Assembly: GCF_036250755.1 (NCBI RefSeq)
Contig: NZ_CP109583.1
Span: forward strand, 1,612,001-1,676,000
DNA from: Streptomyces uncialis
GTDB lineage: Bacteria; Actinomycetota; Actinomycetes; Streptomycetales; Streptomycetaceae
Direction of reading: 5' to 3'
DNA length: 64,000 nucleotides
Below, piece by piece: positions 33,618-40,748 of the stretch (within the stretch, counting starts at the first letter, position 1; the number at the start of each line of letters is the position of its first letter). Both the position numbers and the translations under genes were made by a program. Below the pieces are notes generated by a model, which worked only from the letters and a program-made list of their open reading frames with translations, had not been told where the DNA came from and made no database searches.

Positions 33618-34160
33618 TCGCCTTCGCTTGCGCTTTTGAGGTCTTCCGGGGTGGGCGCACTTGTCCTCGTGCGGGTCGGACGGGGGTGCGCAGTTCCCCG
33701 CAGGTCGCCTTTGCTCGCGCCCTGGATGCTGCCTCTTGCGGTCGCTCTTCGGGTGCGGGCCGGTTCTCGTCTTTCGCGCAGTTCCCCGCGCCCCTTTGGG
33801 GCGCACCCTGTGGGTTCTTCGGGTCGGTGCCGGTCGGGATTCTCCGTCCTCGCTCCAACGCGCTCGGTACGACGTCCATGTGGTCCTACTGAAGAGCATC
33901 GGAGTCTGCGGGCAGAGATTCCCGCCCACCCCCTCCCGCAGCAGCGCGACTCCGCGAGGAGGAGGGTGAAAATCAACCCCAGGTGGGCGCCCCCGAAGGG
34001 GCGCGGGGAACTGCGCAAGAACGAGGACCGGGCCGCACCCGAAGAGCGACCGCGAGGGGGCAGCATCCAGGGGCGCGGGGAACTGCGCACCCCACGAGCG
34101 ACGGCGCAGGGACGAGTGCGCCAACCCGGGAAGACCTCAAAAGCGCAAGCGAAGGCGACT
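33616..34160. repeat. 545-bp fold-back repeat element B with 32-bp perfect inverted ends
   Basis: The left end AGTCGCCTTCGCTTGCGC.. at 33616-33647 is the exact reverse complement of 34129-34160. Inside, both halves keep pairing imperfectly over ~190 bases, each carrying two GCGCAGTTCCCCGCG cores, around a unique centre at about 33815-33970. That centre is near-identical to the centre of island A (for example ACTGAAGAGCATCGGAGTCT, and CCACCCCCTCCCGCAGCAGC). I see no gene inside. The element is palindromic like a MITE or a very large terminator hairpin. It begins at the stop codon of the cation transporter gene, with no target-site duplication noticed. Confidence 0.85.
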
Positions 34161-34362
34161 CGTACGGATGCGCGAACCCGAGGCGGGGAATTTTCGCCCG
34201 GCCGACCGGGAAACGCTCAGGTATCCGGTTGCTTCCGGCGTCCGAACAGTTACCGCGTGTCCCCGCCGACCAGGCGAACGGCACGCGCGGCCGCCGTCGA
34301 TGCCGGAAGTGTCGGTGATGTACGGCAGACTTGACGTGCGAGGACCGAAGCGAAGGATGGGC

Positions 34363-34956
34363 ATGCCGATCACACCTGCGACCGCGGAGCACTCCGCGCC
34401 GAACACAGCCGCCGAAACCATCATGCTGGAGCTGGTGGACGAGGACGGCACCACGATCGGCACGGCCGAGAAACTCTCCGCCCACCAGGCCCCGGGCAGA
34501 CTGCACCGGGCGTTCTCGGTGTTCCTGTTCGACGAGCACGGCCGTCTGCTGATCCAGCGCCGCGCGCTCGGCAAATACCACTCCCCCGGTGTGTGGTCGA
34601 ACACCTGCTGCGGACACCCGTACCCCGGCGAGGCACCCTTCGCCGCCGCGGCCCGGCGCACCTTCGAGGAGCTGGGCGTCTCGCCCTCGCTGCTCGCCGA
34701 GGCGGGGACCGTGCGGTACAACCACCCGGACCCGGCGTCCGGTCTGGTCGAGCAGGAGTTCAACCATCTGTTCGTCGGGATGGTCCAGTCCCCGTTGCGC
34801 CCGGACGGCACGGAGGTCGAGGAGACCGCGTTCGTCACCCACGCGGAGCTGATGTCCCGGCACGAGAAGGACCCGTTCTCCGCCTGGTTCCTGACCGTGC
34901 TGGACGCGGCGCGCCCCGCGATCAGGGAGCTGACCGGCCCCGGCGCGGGCTGGTAA
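34363..34956 (+). CDS. idi: Isopentenyl-diphosphate delta-isomerase, type I
   Basis: A 197-residue Nudix-fold metalloenzyme that interconverts isopentenyl and dimethylallyl diphosphate. WSNTCCGHP contains the catalytic cysteine and metal histidines, AFSVFLFDEHGRLLIQRRA begins the fold, and RRTFEELGV is the Nudix-like acidic helix. EFNHLFVG and the WFLTVLD segment close the site. I chose ATG 34363 (MPITPA), with GAAGG six bases upstream, giving the usual length. It serves the isoprenoid supply of the nearby hopanoid pathway and others. The 200 bases before the start follow element B and hold only promoter-like sequence. Confidence 0.92.
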   Translation: MPITPATAEHSAPNTAAETIMLELVDEDGTTIGTAEKLSAHQAPGRLHRAFSVFLFDEHGRLLIQRRALGKYHSPGVWSNTCCGHPYPGEAPFAAAARRTFEELGVSPSLLAEAGTVRYNHPDPASGLVEQEFNHLFVGMVQSPLRPDGTEVEETAFVTHAELMSRHEKDPFSAWFLTVLDAARPAIRELTGPGAGW

Positions 34957-35007
34957 CCGCGCGTACAGCGGGAACCGCGCCGGTTCGGGGGGGCCGGTAC
35001 GGGAGCC

Positions 35008-35034
35008 GCCCGGCCCCTGGGGGTCCGGCCGGGC
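35008..35034. terminator. Hairpin between convergent idi and ATPase genes
   Basis: Inverted repeat GCCCGGCC (35008-35015) and GGCCGGGC (35027-35034), about midway between the two convergent stops. Probably serves both directions. Confidence 0.5.
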
Positions 35035-35078
35035 ACGCTCCCGCGCACGTTTTTCTGACAGGTCGGCGTTCCGACGGG

Positions 35079-35606
35079 TCAGCGGCGGGGGCCCTGGGGC
35101 CGGGGCACCCTCGGGGGTCTCAGGGGCAGGGCCGACCAGACGACCTTGCCCCCGTTCGCGGTCTGCTCCACGTCGCACACGCCGCCCGCCTCGCGGGTGA
35201 CCTCCCGGACCAGCAGCAGTCCCCGGCCCCCGGTCTGCCCGTGGTCCGTCTCCAGGACCGTCGGCCGGTACGGATGGTTGTCCTCCACGGACACCCGGAC
35301 CCACTCGGCGCCGACGGCGACCTCCACGGTCAGCAGCGGCGACAGCACCGCCGCGTGCTTGACCGCGTTGGTCGCCAGCTCCGAGACGATCAGCAGAAGC
35401 CCCTGCACCAGATCGTCGGACACGGGCACCCGCTGGCGTACCAGCAGGTCCCGGACCGCGTGCCGCGCCTGGGGTACGGAGGCATCCGCCGCGGGCGCCG
35501 TGAAACGCCACACACCCTCGTACGGCAGGGGGGCCGGGCCGGCCTCCGGCGGTGCTCCGAGATCGGTGCCCGGGGGTGGTCCCGAGTCCCACCCGCCACT
35601 GTCCAT
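35079..35606 (-). CDS. ATP-binding protein, anti-sigma-factor/HATPase type
   Basis: About 175 residues with a GHKL (HATPase_c_2) fold. LLIVSELATNAVKHA is the N-box helix with Asn, VEDNHPYRP is the G1-type loop, and GGRGLLLVREVTREAG is the G2 region. These RsbW/SpoIIAB-like proteins bind anti-anti-sigma or sigma factors and are numerous in streptomycetes. It stands alone with no partner gene. ATG 35606 has GAAGGCGG ten bases upstream; GTG 35642 would add 12 residues. The promoter region extends to about 35780, where the end of the HdeD gene faces it. Confidence 0.84.
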   Translation of the reverse strand: MDSGGWDSGPPPGTDLGAPPEAGPAPLPYEGVWRFTAPAADASVPQARHAVRDLLVRQRVPVSDDLVQGLLLIVSELATNAVKHAAVLSPLLTVEVAVGAEWVRVSVEDNHPYRPTVLETDHGQTGGRGLLLVREVTREAGGVCDVEQTANGGKVVWSALPLRPPRVPRPQGPRR

Positions 35607-35779
35607 CGTCCGGTCGCCGCCTTCGCGCTCGATTGTCTCCACACGTCGAGTGTTGGGAACGCCCTGGTCCGTACCGGACGACTGACCAGAAGTCAGCGAG
35701 TATCGACGGCTTCTGACCGATCCCGTGTGAGCGCGTCGGCGGGGCGACCGCCGATGACCCGATTTGCCAGGTTGAAGCC

Positions 35780-36442
35780 CTATTCAGGTTGTACGTGTTT
35801 GGGGGGCGGATCGTCCGTTTCCCGCCCCTTGTCCAGGGATCCGGGCGCGTCCGGGCCGCCGGTCCCGTCCGGTTCGGCCAGGGTGTCGGAGACCAGCCCC
35901 ACGATGTGCCGCCCGCCCAGACCCGTGGCGATCAGCCCCAGGCCGTCGAACAGCACGGCCAGCGAGAAGAAGCAGCCGATGACGTAGACACTGCTGCTCG
36001 GCCAGCCCGCGAGGACCAGCACGCCCAGCAGTACCCCGAGGGCGCCCTGGACCAGCGTCCACCCGGACTGCGCGCCCCGCGCGACCAGCGCGCCCACCAG
36101 CCGGAACAGTCCGCCCGCCAGGAACAGCAGCGCCGCGAACATGGTGAGCGTGGCGGCGGCCACGTCCGGTCTGCGCAGGATGACGACCCCGGCCGCCAGA
36201 TACAGGGCCGCGATGAGCACCGCGGGCCAGAAGTAGTCCTGCTGCCGGGACTGGACGGCGTGCACCAGGCCGATGACACCGGCGATGAGGAGCAGCCAGC
36301 CGAACAGGAGCATGGTCGTCAGCGTGGCCACACCGACATAGACCAGGCCGACCACTCCGGCGACGACCAGCAGGGTTCCGAGGACCACCAGGCCCGTGAA
36401 ACCGCGCCGGAGCTTCCTGACCTCGCCACGGGGCGTACTCAT
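35780..36442 (-). CDS. HdeD family acid-resistance-type membrane protein
   Basis: A 220-residue protein with six short hydrophobic segments in three hairpin pairs (LVVLGTLLVVAGVVGLVYV, MLLFGWLLLIAGVIGLVHA, PAVLIAALYLAAGVVILR, TMFAALLFLAGGLFRLVGAL, GVLLGVLVLAGWP and VIGCFFSLAVLFDGLGLI). This is the DUF308/HdeD repeat pattern. A hydrophilic C-terminal tail of ~40 residues is variable. ATG 36442 has GGGAGG seven bases upstream. HdeD proteins are associated with acid or envelope stress, but no activity is established. The upstream promoter is divergent from the enoyl-CoA hydratase gene. Confidence 0.87.
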   Translation of the reverse strand: MSTPRGEVRKLRRGFTGLVVLGTLLVVAGVVGLVYVGVATLTTMLLFGWLLLIAGVIGLVHAVQSRQQDYFWPAVLIAALYLAAGVVILRRPDVAAATLTMFAALLFLAGGLFRLVGALVARGAQSGWTLVQGALGVLLGVLVLAGWPSSSVYVIGCFFSLAVLFDGLGLIATGLGGRHIVGLVSDTLAEPDGTGGPDAPGSLDKGRETDDPPPKHVQPE

Positions 36443-36514
36443 GGGCGCCTCCCAAGGGCCGCGGTACCCCCAGTGATGATCGTACGTTCGGCCGGTGCGG
36501 ATAGCATCCGGCAC

Positions 36515-37276
36515 ATGGAGCCTCAGCTGCCGTACGGCGTGACCGACGGGGTCGCCACGATCGTGATCTGCCAGCCCGCGAAGCGGAACGCCATGACGGA
36601 GGAGATGTGGCGGGCGATGCCGCCCATCCTCGACGCGCTCGCCGGCGACCCCGCGGTGCGGGCGCTGGTGCTGACCGGCGCCGGCGGGACGTTCTGCGCG
36701 GGCGCGGACATCTCGTCGCTGAGCGGCCCCCCGGGCACCGCCGAGGCGGCCCAGGGGCTGGCGGTGGCCGCGGAGGACGCCCTCGCGGCCTTCCCCAAGC
36801 CGACACTGGCCGTCGTACGCGGCCACTGCGTCGGCGGCGGCTGCCAGCTCGCCGCCGCGTGCGATCTGCGGTTCGCCGACGAGGACGCGCTGTTCGGGAT
36901 CACCCCCGCGAAGCTCGGGATCGTGTACGCGCACTCGTCGACCCGGCGGCTGGTGTCGCTGGTGGGGCCCGCCACGGCCAAGTACCTGCTGTTCTCGGGG
37001 GAGCTGATCGACGCGCGGCGGGCCCTGGCGACCGGGCTGGTGGACGAGGTGCTGCCCGCGGCCGAGCTGGACCAGCGGGTGGCGGAGTTCACCCGGGTCC
37101 TGACGGCCCGCTCCCAGCTCACCCAGGCCGCGGCCAAGGAGTTCGCGGCCGGCCGGGCGGACCGGATCGAGCACTGGGCCGCGCAGGCCCGGGGCAGCGG
37201 CGAGACCACCGAGGGTGTCGCCGCCTTCCTGGAGCACCGCGAACCCCGCTTCGAGTGGACCCCGCCCGTCGGCTGA
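36515..37276 (+). CDS. Enoyl-CoA hydratase/isomerase family protein
   Basis: A 253-residue crotonase-fold enzyme. ICQPAKRNAMTEEMW starts the fold, TGAGGTFCAGADIS forms the first part of the oxyanion hole (GxGxFCAGAD), and GHCVGGGCQLAAACDLRFAD the second. FGITPAKLGIVYAHS matches the catalytic turn, where the usual Glu is not obvious, so isomerase or other crotonase chemistry cannot be excluded. The ATG 36515 follows TAGCAT (36502-36507) by seven bases and has no ribosome site, suggesting a leaderless transcript. It is convergent with the DJ-1/PfpI gene, 15 bases away. Confidence 0.88.
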   Translation: MEPQLPYGVTDGVATIVICQPAKRNAMTEEMWRAMPPILDALAGDPAVRALVLTGAGGTFCAGADISSLSGPPGTAEAAQGLAVAAEDALAAFPKPTLAVVRGHCVGGGCQLAAACDLRFADEDALFGITPAKLGIVYAHSSTRRLVSLVGPATAKYLLFSGELIDARRALATGLVDEVLPAAELDQRVAEFTRVLTARSQLTQAAAKEFAAGRADRIEHWAAQARGSGETTEGVAAFLEHREPRFEWTPPVG

Positions 37277-37291
37277 GCCCCCCGTACGGTC

Positions 37292-37915
37292 CTACGCCGA
37301 GACGCTCCGCCACTCGGCGACCAGGTCGGCGGGAGCCTTCTCCGGGGAGCCCGCGTCGTACGGCGGCTGGGGGTCGTACTCCAGCAGCAGCTGGACCGAC
37401 TGGGCGCGGCGGTCGCCCGCGATCCGGCCGACCAGGGTGAGGCCCATGTCGATCCCGGAGGACACCCCGGCGGCGGTGACGTACTTGCCGTCCATGACGA
37501 CACGGTCCCCGGTCGGCTCGGCCCCCGCCTCGCGCAGCTGCTCCAGGGCGAGCCAGTGCGAGGTGGCGCGGCGGCCGGTGAGGAGTCCGGCGGCGGCCAG
37601 GACCAGCGAACCGGTGCACACGGAGGTGGTCCAGGTGCTCTCGCGGTCGGCGGCCCGCACCCAGTCGAGCAGGACCGGGTCGGTGGTCTGCGGTGTCATG
37701 TCCGGGCCGCCGGGCACGACGAAGATGTCGGGACGGGGCACCTCCTCGAAGGTCCGGTCGGCGACGAGCGCCAGACTGCCGCTGTCGTTGCGGACGGGTC
37801 CGGTACGGGCCGCCACGAAGACGGTCTCCGCGCCGGGGATGTGCTGGAGCGTCTCGTAGGGGCCGATGGCGTCGAGGGAGGTGAAGCCCTCGAAGAGGAC
37901 TACGGCGATCTGCAT
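37292..37915 (-). CDS. DJ-1/PfpI family protein
   Basis: A 207-residue class I glutamine-amidotransferase-like protein. VVPGGPDM and SVCTGSLVLAAAGLL carry the nucleophile-elbow cysteine, followed by ATSHWLAL with the histidine. It resembles the N-terminal domain of GlxA regulators but lacks the DNA-binding half, so it is the DJ-1/ThiJ type, for example isonitrile-hydratase-like. ATG 37915 has GAGAGG seven bases upstream. A 131-base gap with no gene separates it from the full GlxA regulator upstream on the same strand. Confidence 0.86.
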   Translation of the reverse strand: MQIAVVLFEGFTSLDAIGPYETLQHIPGAETVFVAARTGPVRNDSGSLALVADRTFEEVPRPDIFVVPGGPDMTPQTTDPVLLDWVRAADRESTWTTSVCTGSLVLAAAGLLTGRRATSHWLALEQLREAGAEPTGDRVVMDGKYVTAAGVSSGIDMGLTLVGRIAGDRRAQSVQLLLEYDPQPPYDAGSPEKAPADLVAEWRSVSA

Positions 37916-38046
37916 GGTGGGACCTCTCGGGTCGTTCGCGTGACGGGACGGGAAGGTCGTGGCGGTGATGGTGATGGTGCGCTTGTGGTGACGCGGTCGC
38001 GGTGGCATGGATGCGGCGTGCGGCAGCGGTGCGACGGCCGGGTGGC

Positions 38047-39009
38047 TCAGGGGGTGGGGCGGAAACGGCGGCGGTAGTCGGCCGGTGGGGTGCCCAGGGT
38101 GCGGACGAAAGCGCGGCGCATGGCCTCCGGGGTGCCGTAGCCGCAGCTGCGGGAGATCTCCTCGATCCCGTCGGGGGTCTCCTCCAGCAGTCGCCGCGCG
38201 TGCTCGACGCGGACCCGGTCCACGTACCGTCCCGGGGTCGTACCGGTCTCCGCCCGGAAGGCGCGGGCGAAGTGACGGGGCGACAGCCGGGCGCGCTCGG
38301 CCAGCGCCTCGACCGACAGATCGCCGCCCGGATGCTCGGACACCCAGCGCTGCACCTCGCGCAGCGGGGACCGGCTGGCCGTCTGCGCGGCGAGCTGCGC
38401 GCTGAACTGGGCCTGGTTGCCGGGGCGGCGCAGGAAGACGACGAGGTACCGGGCGATGGTCAGCGCCGCCTCCCGTCCGTGGTCCTCCTCGACCAGCGCG
38501 AGCGCGAGATCGATGCCCGAGGTGACCCCGGCGGACGTGGCCACGTTCCCGTCCCGGACGAAGATGGGGTCCGGGTCGACGGTGACGGCCGGGTGCTCCC
38601 GGGCGAGCCGGTCGCAGAACGCCCAGTGGGTGGTCACCCGGCGGCCGTCGAGGAGTCCGGCGCGGGCCAGCAGCATGGCGCCGGTGCAGACGGACACCAG
38701 CCGCTCGGCGCGTGGCGCGTGCGCGGCCAGCCAGCGGGTCAGCGGATCGTCCTCGTGATGGTTGCCGTCCCCGCCGGGGACGACCAGGGTGTGCGGTACG
38801 GGGGCCGAGGCGAGGTCCGTGTCCGGGACGAGACGCAGTCCGCTGGACGTCCGTACCGGGCCGCCGTCGAGGGAGGCGGTGCGTACGTCGTAGCCCGCCG
38901 CCGGGTCACCGACGGCGTGCGCCGCCCCGTGGAACACCTCCAGGGGGCCGGTGACATCGAGGCTCTGCACGCCCTCGAAGAGGACGACGAGTACGGTTCG
39001 CTGCGTCAT
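38047..39009 (-). CDS. GlxA family transcriptional regulator (DJ-1 domain plus AraC-type HTH)
   Basis: A 320-residue regulator. The N-terminal ~190 residues form a DJ-1/PfpI-like sensor (VVPGGDGNHH and SVCTGAMLLARAGLL with THWAFCDRL). The C-terminal ~100 residues hold two helix-turn-helix motifs of the AraC family (LSVEALAERARLSPRHFARAFR and IEEISRSCGYGTPEAMRRAF). ATG 39009 is chosen at MTQRTV. It is divergent from the SCO6745 gene, and the stop is followed by the DJ-1 gene. A regulatory link with that paralogous gene is plausible but unproven. Confidence 0.9.
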   Translation of the reverse strand: MTQRTVLVVLFEGVQSLDVTGPLEVFHGAAHAVGDPAAGYDVRTASLDGGPVRTSSGLRLVPDTDLASAPVPHTLVVPGGDGNHHEDDPLTRWLAAHAPRAERLVSVCTGAMLLARAGLLDGRRVTTHWAFCDRLAREHPAVTVDPDPIFVRDGNVATSAGVTSGIDLALALVEEDHGREAALTIARYLVVFLRRPGNQAQFSAQLAAQTASRSPLREVQRWVSEHPGGDLSVEALAERARLSPRHFARAFRAETGTTPGRYVDRVRVEHARRLLEETPDGIEEISRSCGYGTPEAMRRAFVRTLGTPPADYRRRFRPTP

Positions 39010-39118
39010 GACGTCGATTCTTCGGCGGCGGACGGCTGGCCGCAATGACGGGTTCCCCACCTTTCCTGCCATCACGCCCCGTCATGATCCGGCCCGGCCC
39101 GGCGCCCCTTCCACCACG

Positions 39119-39134
39119 TACCAACCAGTCGGTA
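39119..39134. promoter_or_regulatory. Palindromic operator overlapping -10 of SCO6745 family gene
   Basis: TACCAACCAGTCGGTA pairs TACC-A-AC with GT-C-GGTA (one mismatch per half), a form common for TetR-type operators, and its end overlaps TAACGT at 39133-39138, a -10-like hexamer. The gene starts seven bases later. No TetR gene is adjacent, so the cognate protein is unknown. Confidence 0.45.
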
Positions 39135-39145
39135 ACGTACGGGGC

Positions 39146-40009
39146 ATGAGCACTCTGCCCGAGCGCGCCGGACGCCGGTGCCACCATGTCCTGAACCCGC
39201 TGCACTCGACGCACTACTTCTCCCCGGAGCTGGCGGCCGAACTGGCCGCCCTCGGGATCAAGGACCCGGGCGCCGCGTATCTCGCGGTCCGCGCGGCGGC
39301 CCTGGGCCCGGTCGGTCCCGGCGTCGTGAGCGCGGCGTTCTACAACTTCAGCCACACGATGGTGGCCCGGCACGTCCCCGAGGTGTGGCGGACGGCCGCG
39401 CCGCCGGAGGTGCTCGCCGCACGGCTGCGTGCCGTGGACGCGGTGCTGCGCCGGCAGCTCGGCGAGGAGGCGCTGGCCTCACCGGAGATGGCGGAGGCGG
39501 CGGAACTCGCGCTGCGGGCCGCCGAGGGCTGTACGCGGCCCGCGCGGCCGATGTACTCCGCCCACGCCGACCTGCCGGTGCCGGACGCGCCGCATCTCGC
39601 GTTCTGGCACGCGGCGACGCTGCTGCGCGAGCACCGCGGCGACGGTCATCTCGCGGTGCTGCTGGAGCTGGGGCTCGATCCGGTGGAGGCCCTGGTCAGC
39701 CATACCGCGACCGGCTGGGGCATGACCCCGACGTGGGTCCTGGCGTCCCGGGGCTGGACCCGCGCCGACTGGGACGCGGCGGCCCTGCGCCTGCGCGACC
39801 GCGGCCTGCTGACCGCCGACGGCGAGCTGACCGACGCGGGCCGGGAGACCCGACGGGAGCTGGAGGTACGCACCGACCGCCTCGACCTGAGCCCGTACGA
39901 GCACCTGGGCGCGACCGGGGTGGCCCGTCTCACCGAGATCGCCACGGTGTTCGCGGGGGCGGCGCTGGAGGCGGGCGCGTTCCCCGCGGAGGCCTTCGGC
40001 AAGGACTGA
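39146..40009 (+). CDS. SCO6745 family protein (MarR-like helix-turn-helix)
   Basis: A 287-residue protein. NPLHSTHYFSPELAAELAALG and FYNFSHTMVARHVPEVWRTA are typical of the family. A winged-helix-like C-terminal part follows: WVLASRGWTRADWDAAALRLRDRG then LLTADGELTDAGRETRRELE, which resembles MarR DNA-binding wings. Function is not established. The start is ATG 39146, with TAACGT seven bases upstream and no ribosome site, suggesting leaderless transcription. The palindrome at 39119-39134 may repress it. The 155 bases between this gene and the minus-strand hypothetical gene hold nothing recognised. Confidence 0.8.
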   Translation: MSTLPERAGRRCHHVLNPLHSTHYFSPELAAELAALGIKDPGAAYLAVRAAALGPVGPGVVSAAFYNFSHTMVARHVPEVWRTAAPPEVLAARLRAVDAVLRRQLGEEALASPEMAEAAELALRAAEGCTRPARPMYSAHADLPVPDAPHLAFWHAATLLREHRGDGHLAVLLELGLDPVEALVSHTATGWGMTPTWVLASRGWTRADWDAAALRLRDRGLLTADGELTDAGRETRRELEVRTDRLDLSPYEHLGATGVARLTEIATVFAGAALEAGAFPAEAFGKD

Positions 40010-40164
40010 GGACGCCGGCGGGCGTCCTGTCGACGGCCGCCGGACACTCGACGGCGGGCGGCCGGGGTCCCCTGGGTGGGAGATCCCCGACCGCTACGTC
40101 TGCGGGGCCGCACACTCGGCGCCGAACAGCGCCCTGAGCAGTCCCGCGGCGATGGTCAGCGCCT

Positions 40165-40467
40165 TCACGCAGACCCCAGGTACTCGGCGAGATCCGGATT
40201 CTCCCGGGCCGCGAACTCCCGCAGCTCGGAGAACCCCACCCCGCCCGGCATCGCTGTCATGAGCCGTTCCAAGGACGTTTCCCAAGGAAGCATCTCCGGA
40301 GACAGACTGGGCGGCACGCTCTCCGGATCACGCTCCGCGGCGATCAGCCGGCAGAGGACCGCCGCGATGGCCAGATCCCTGCTCGTGCAGTCGGGAGCGT
40401 CGCGGATTCGCGCGACCTCACCGGCGAGTACCAGCAGTTCACGTGCGTCCTGGGACATCTCTCTCAT
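40165..40467 (-). CDS. Hypothetical protein, 100 residues
   Basis: A small predicted helical protein (LLVLAGEVARIRDAP, DLAIAAVLCRLIAAERDP, SELREFAARENPDL). I do not recognise a family. Codon use is plausible for coding but third positions are a little less GC-rich than neighbours, which may suggest recent acquisition or weak expression. ATG 40467 has only a weak GGCGGT upstream. The frame continues upstream without a better start. It is divergent from tex. The 280 bases between them hold the tex promoter and no gene. Confidence 0.5.
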   Translation of the reverse strand: MREMSQDARELLVLAGEVARIRDAPDCTSRDLAIAAVLCRLIAAERDPESVPPSLSPEMLPWETSLERLMTAMPGGVGFSELREFAARENPDLAEYLGSA

Positions 40468-40748
40468 GTACCGACCGCCGATCCGCTGGGACGCCTGGTG
40501 ATGGGTAGGTAACGTCTTCGCCGCGCTGTGGCTGGTGACACCCGTGCTTCCGACGGGAAGCCGCCGACGCACCCCGGGGCCCACCGGAGCCGGATTCTCG
40601 AAACGCTTTCCGCCGCTGGCGGTTGTCCCCGCTGAAACGACCATCACCGTACTCGGTGACCGTGCGTCGCGGGGGCGGGGCGGGGGTGTGGTCGGTATGA
40701 CCTGCCACAATTGCCGCGCAACCTCATGGGATAAGGCGGTACGGGATC

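Noticed and set aside
33616..34160. Insertion sequence
   Set aside because: It has inverted ends but no transposase frame, and no flanking duplication was noticed. Listed as a fold-back repeat instead.
40094..40164. Extension of the hypothetical gene at 40.2 kb in another frame
   Set aside because: The frame would need to bypass the stop at 40165; there is no start site of its own.
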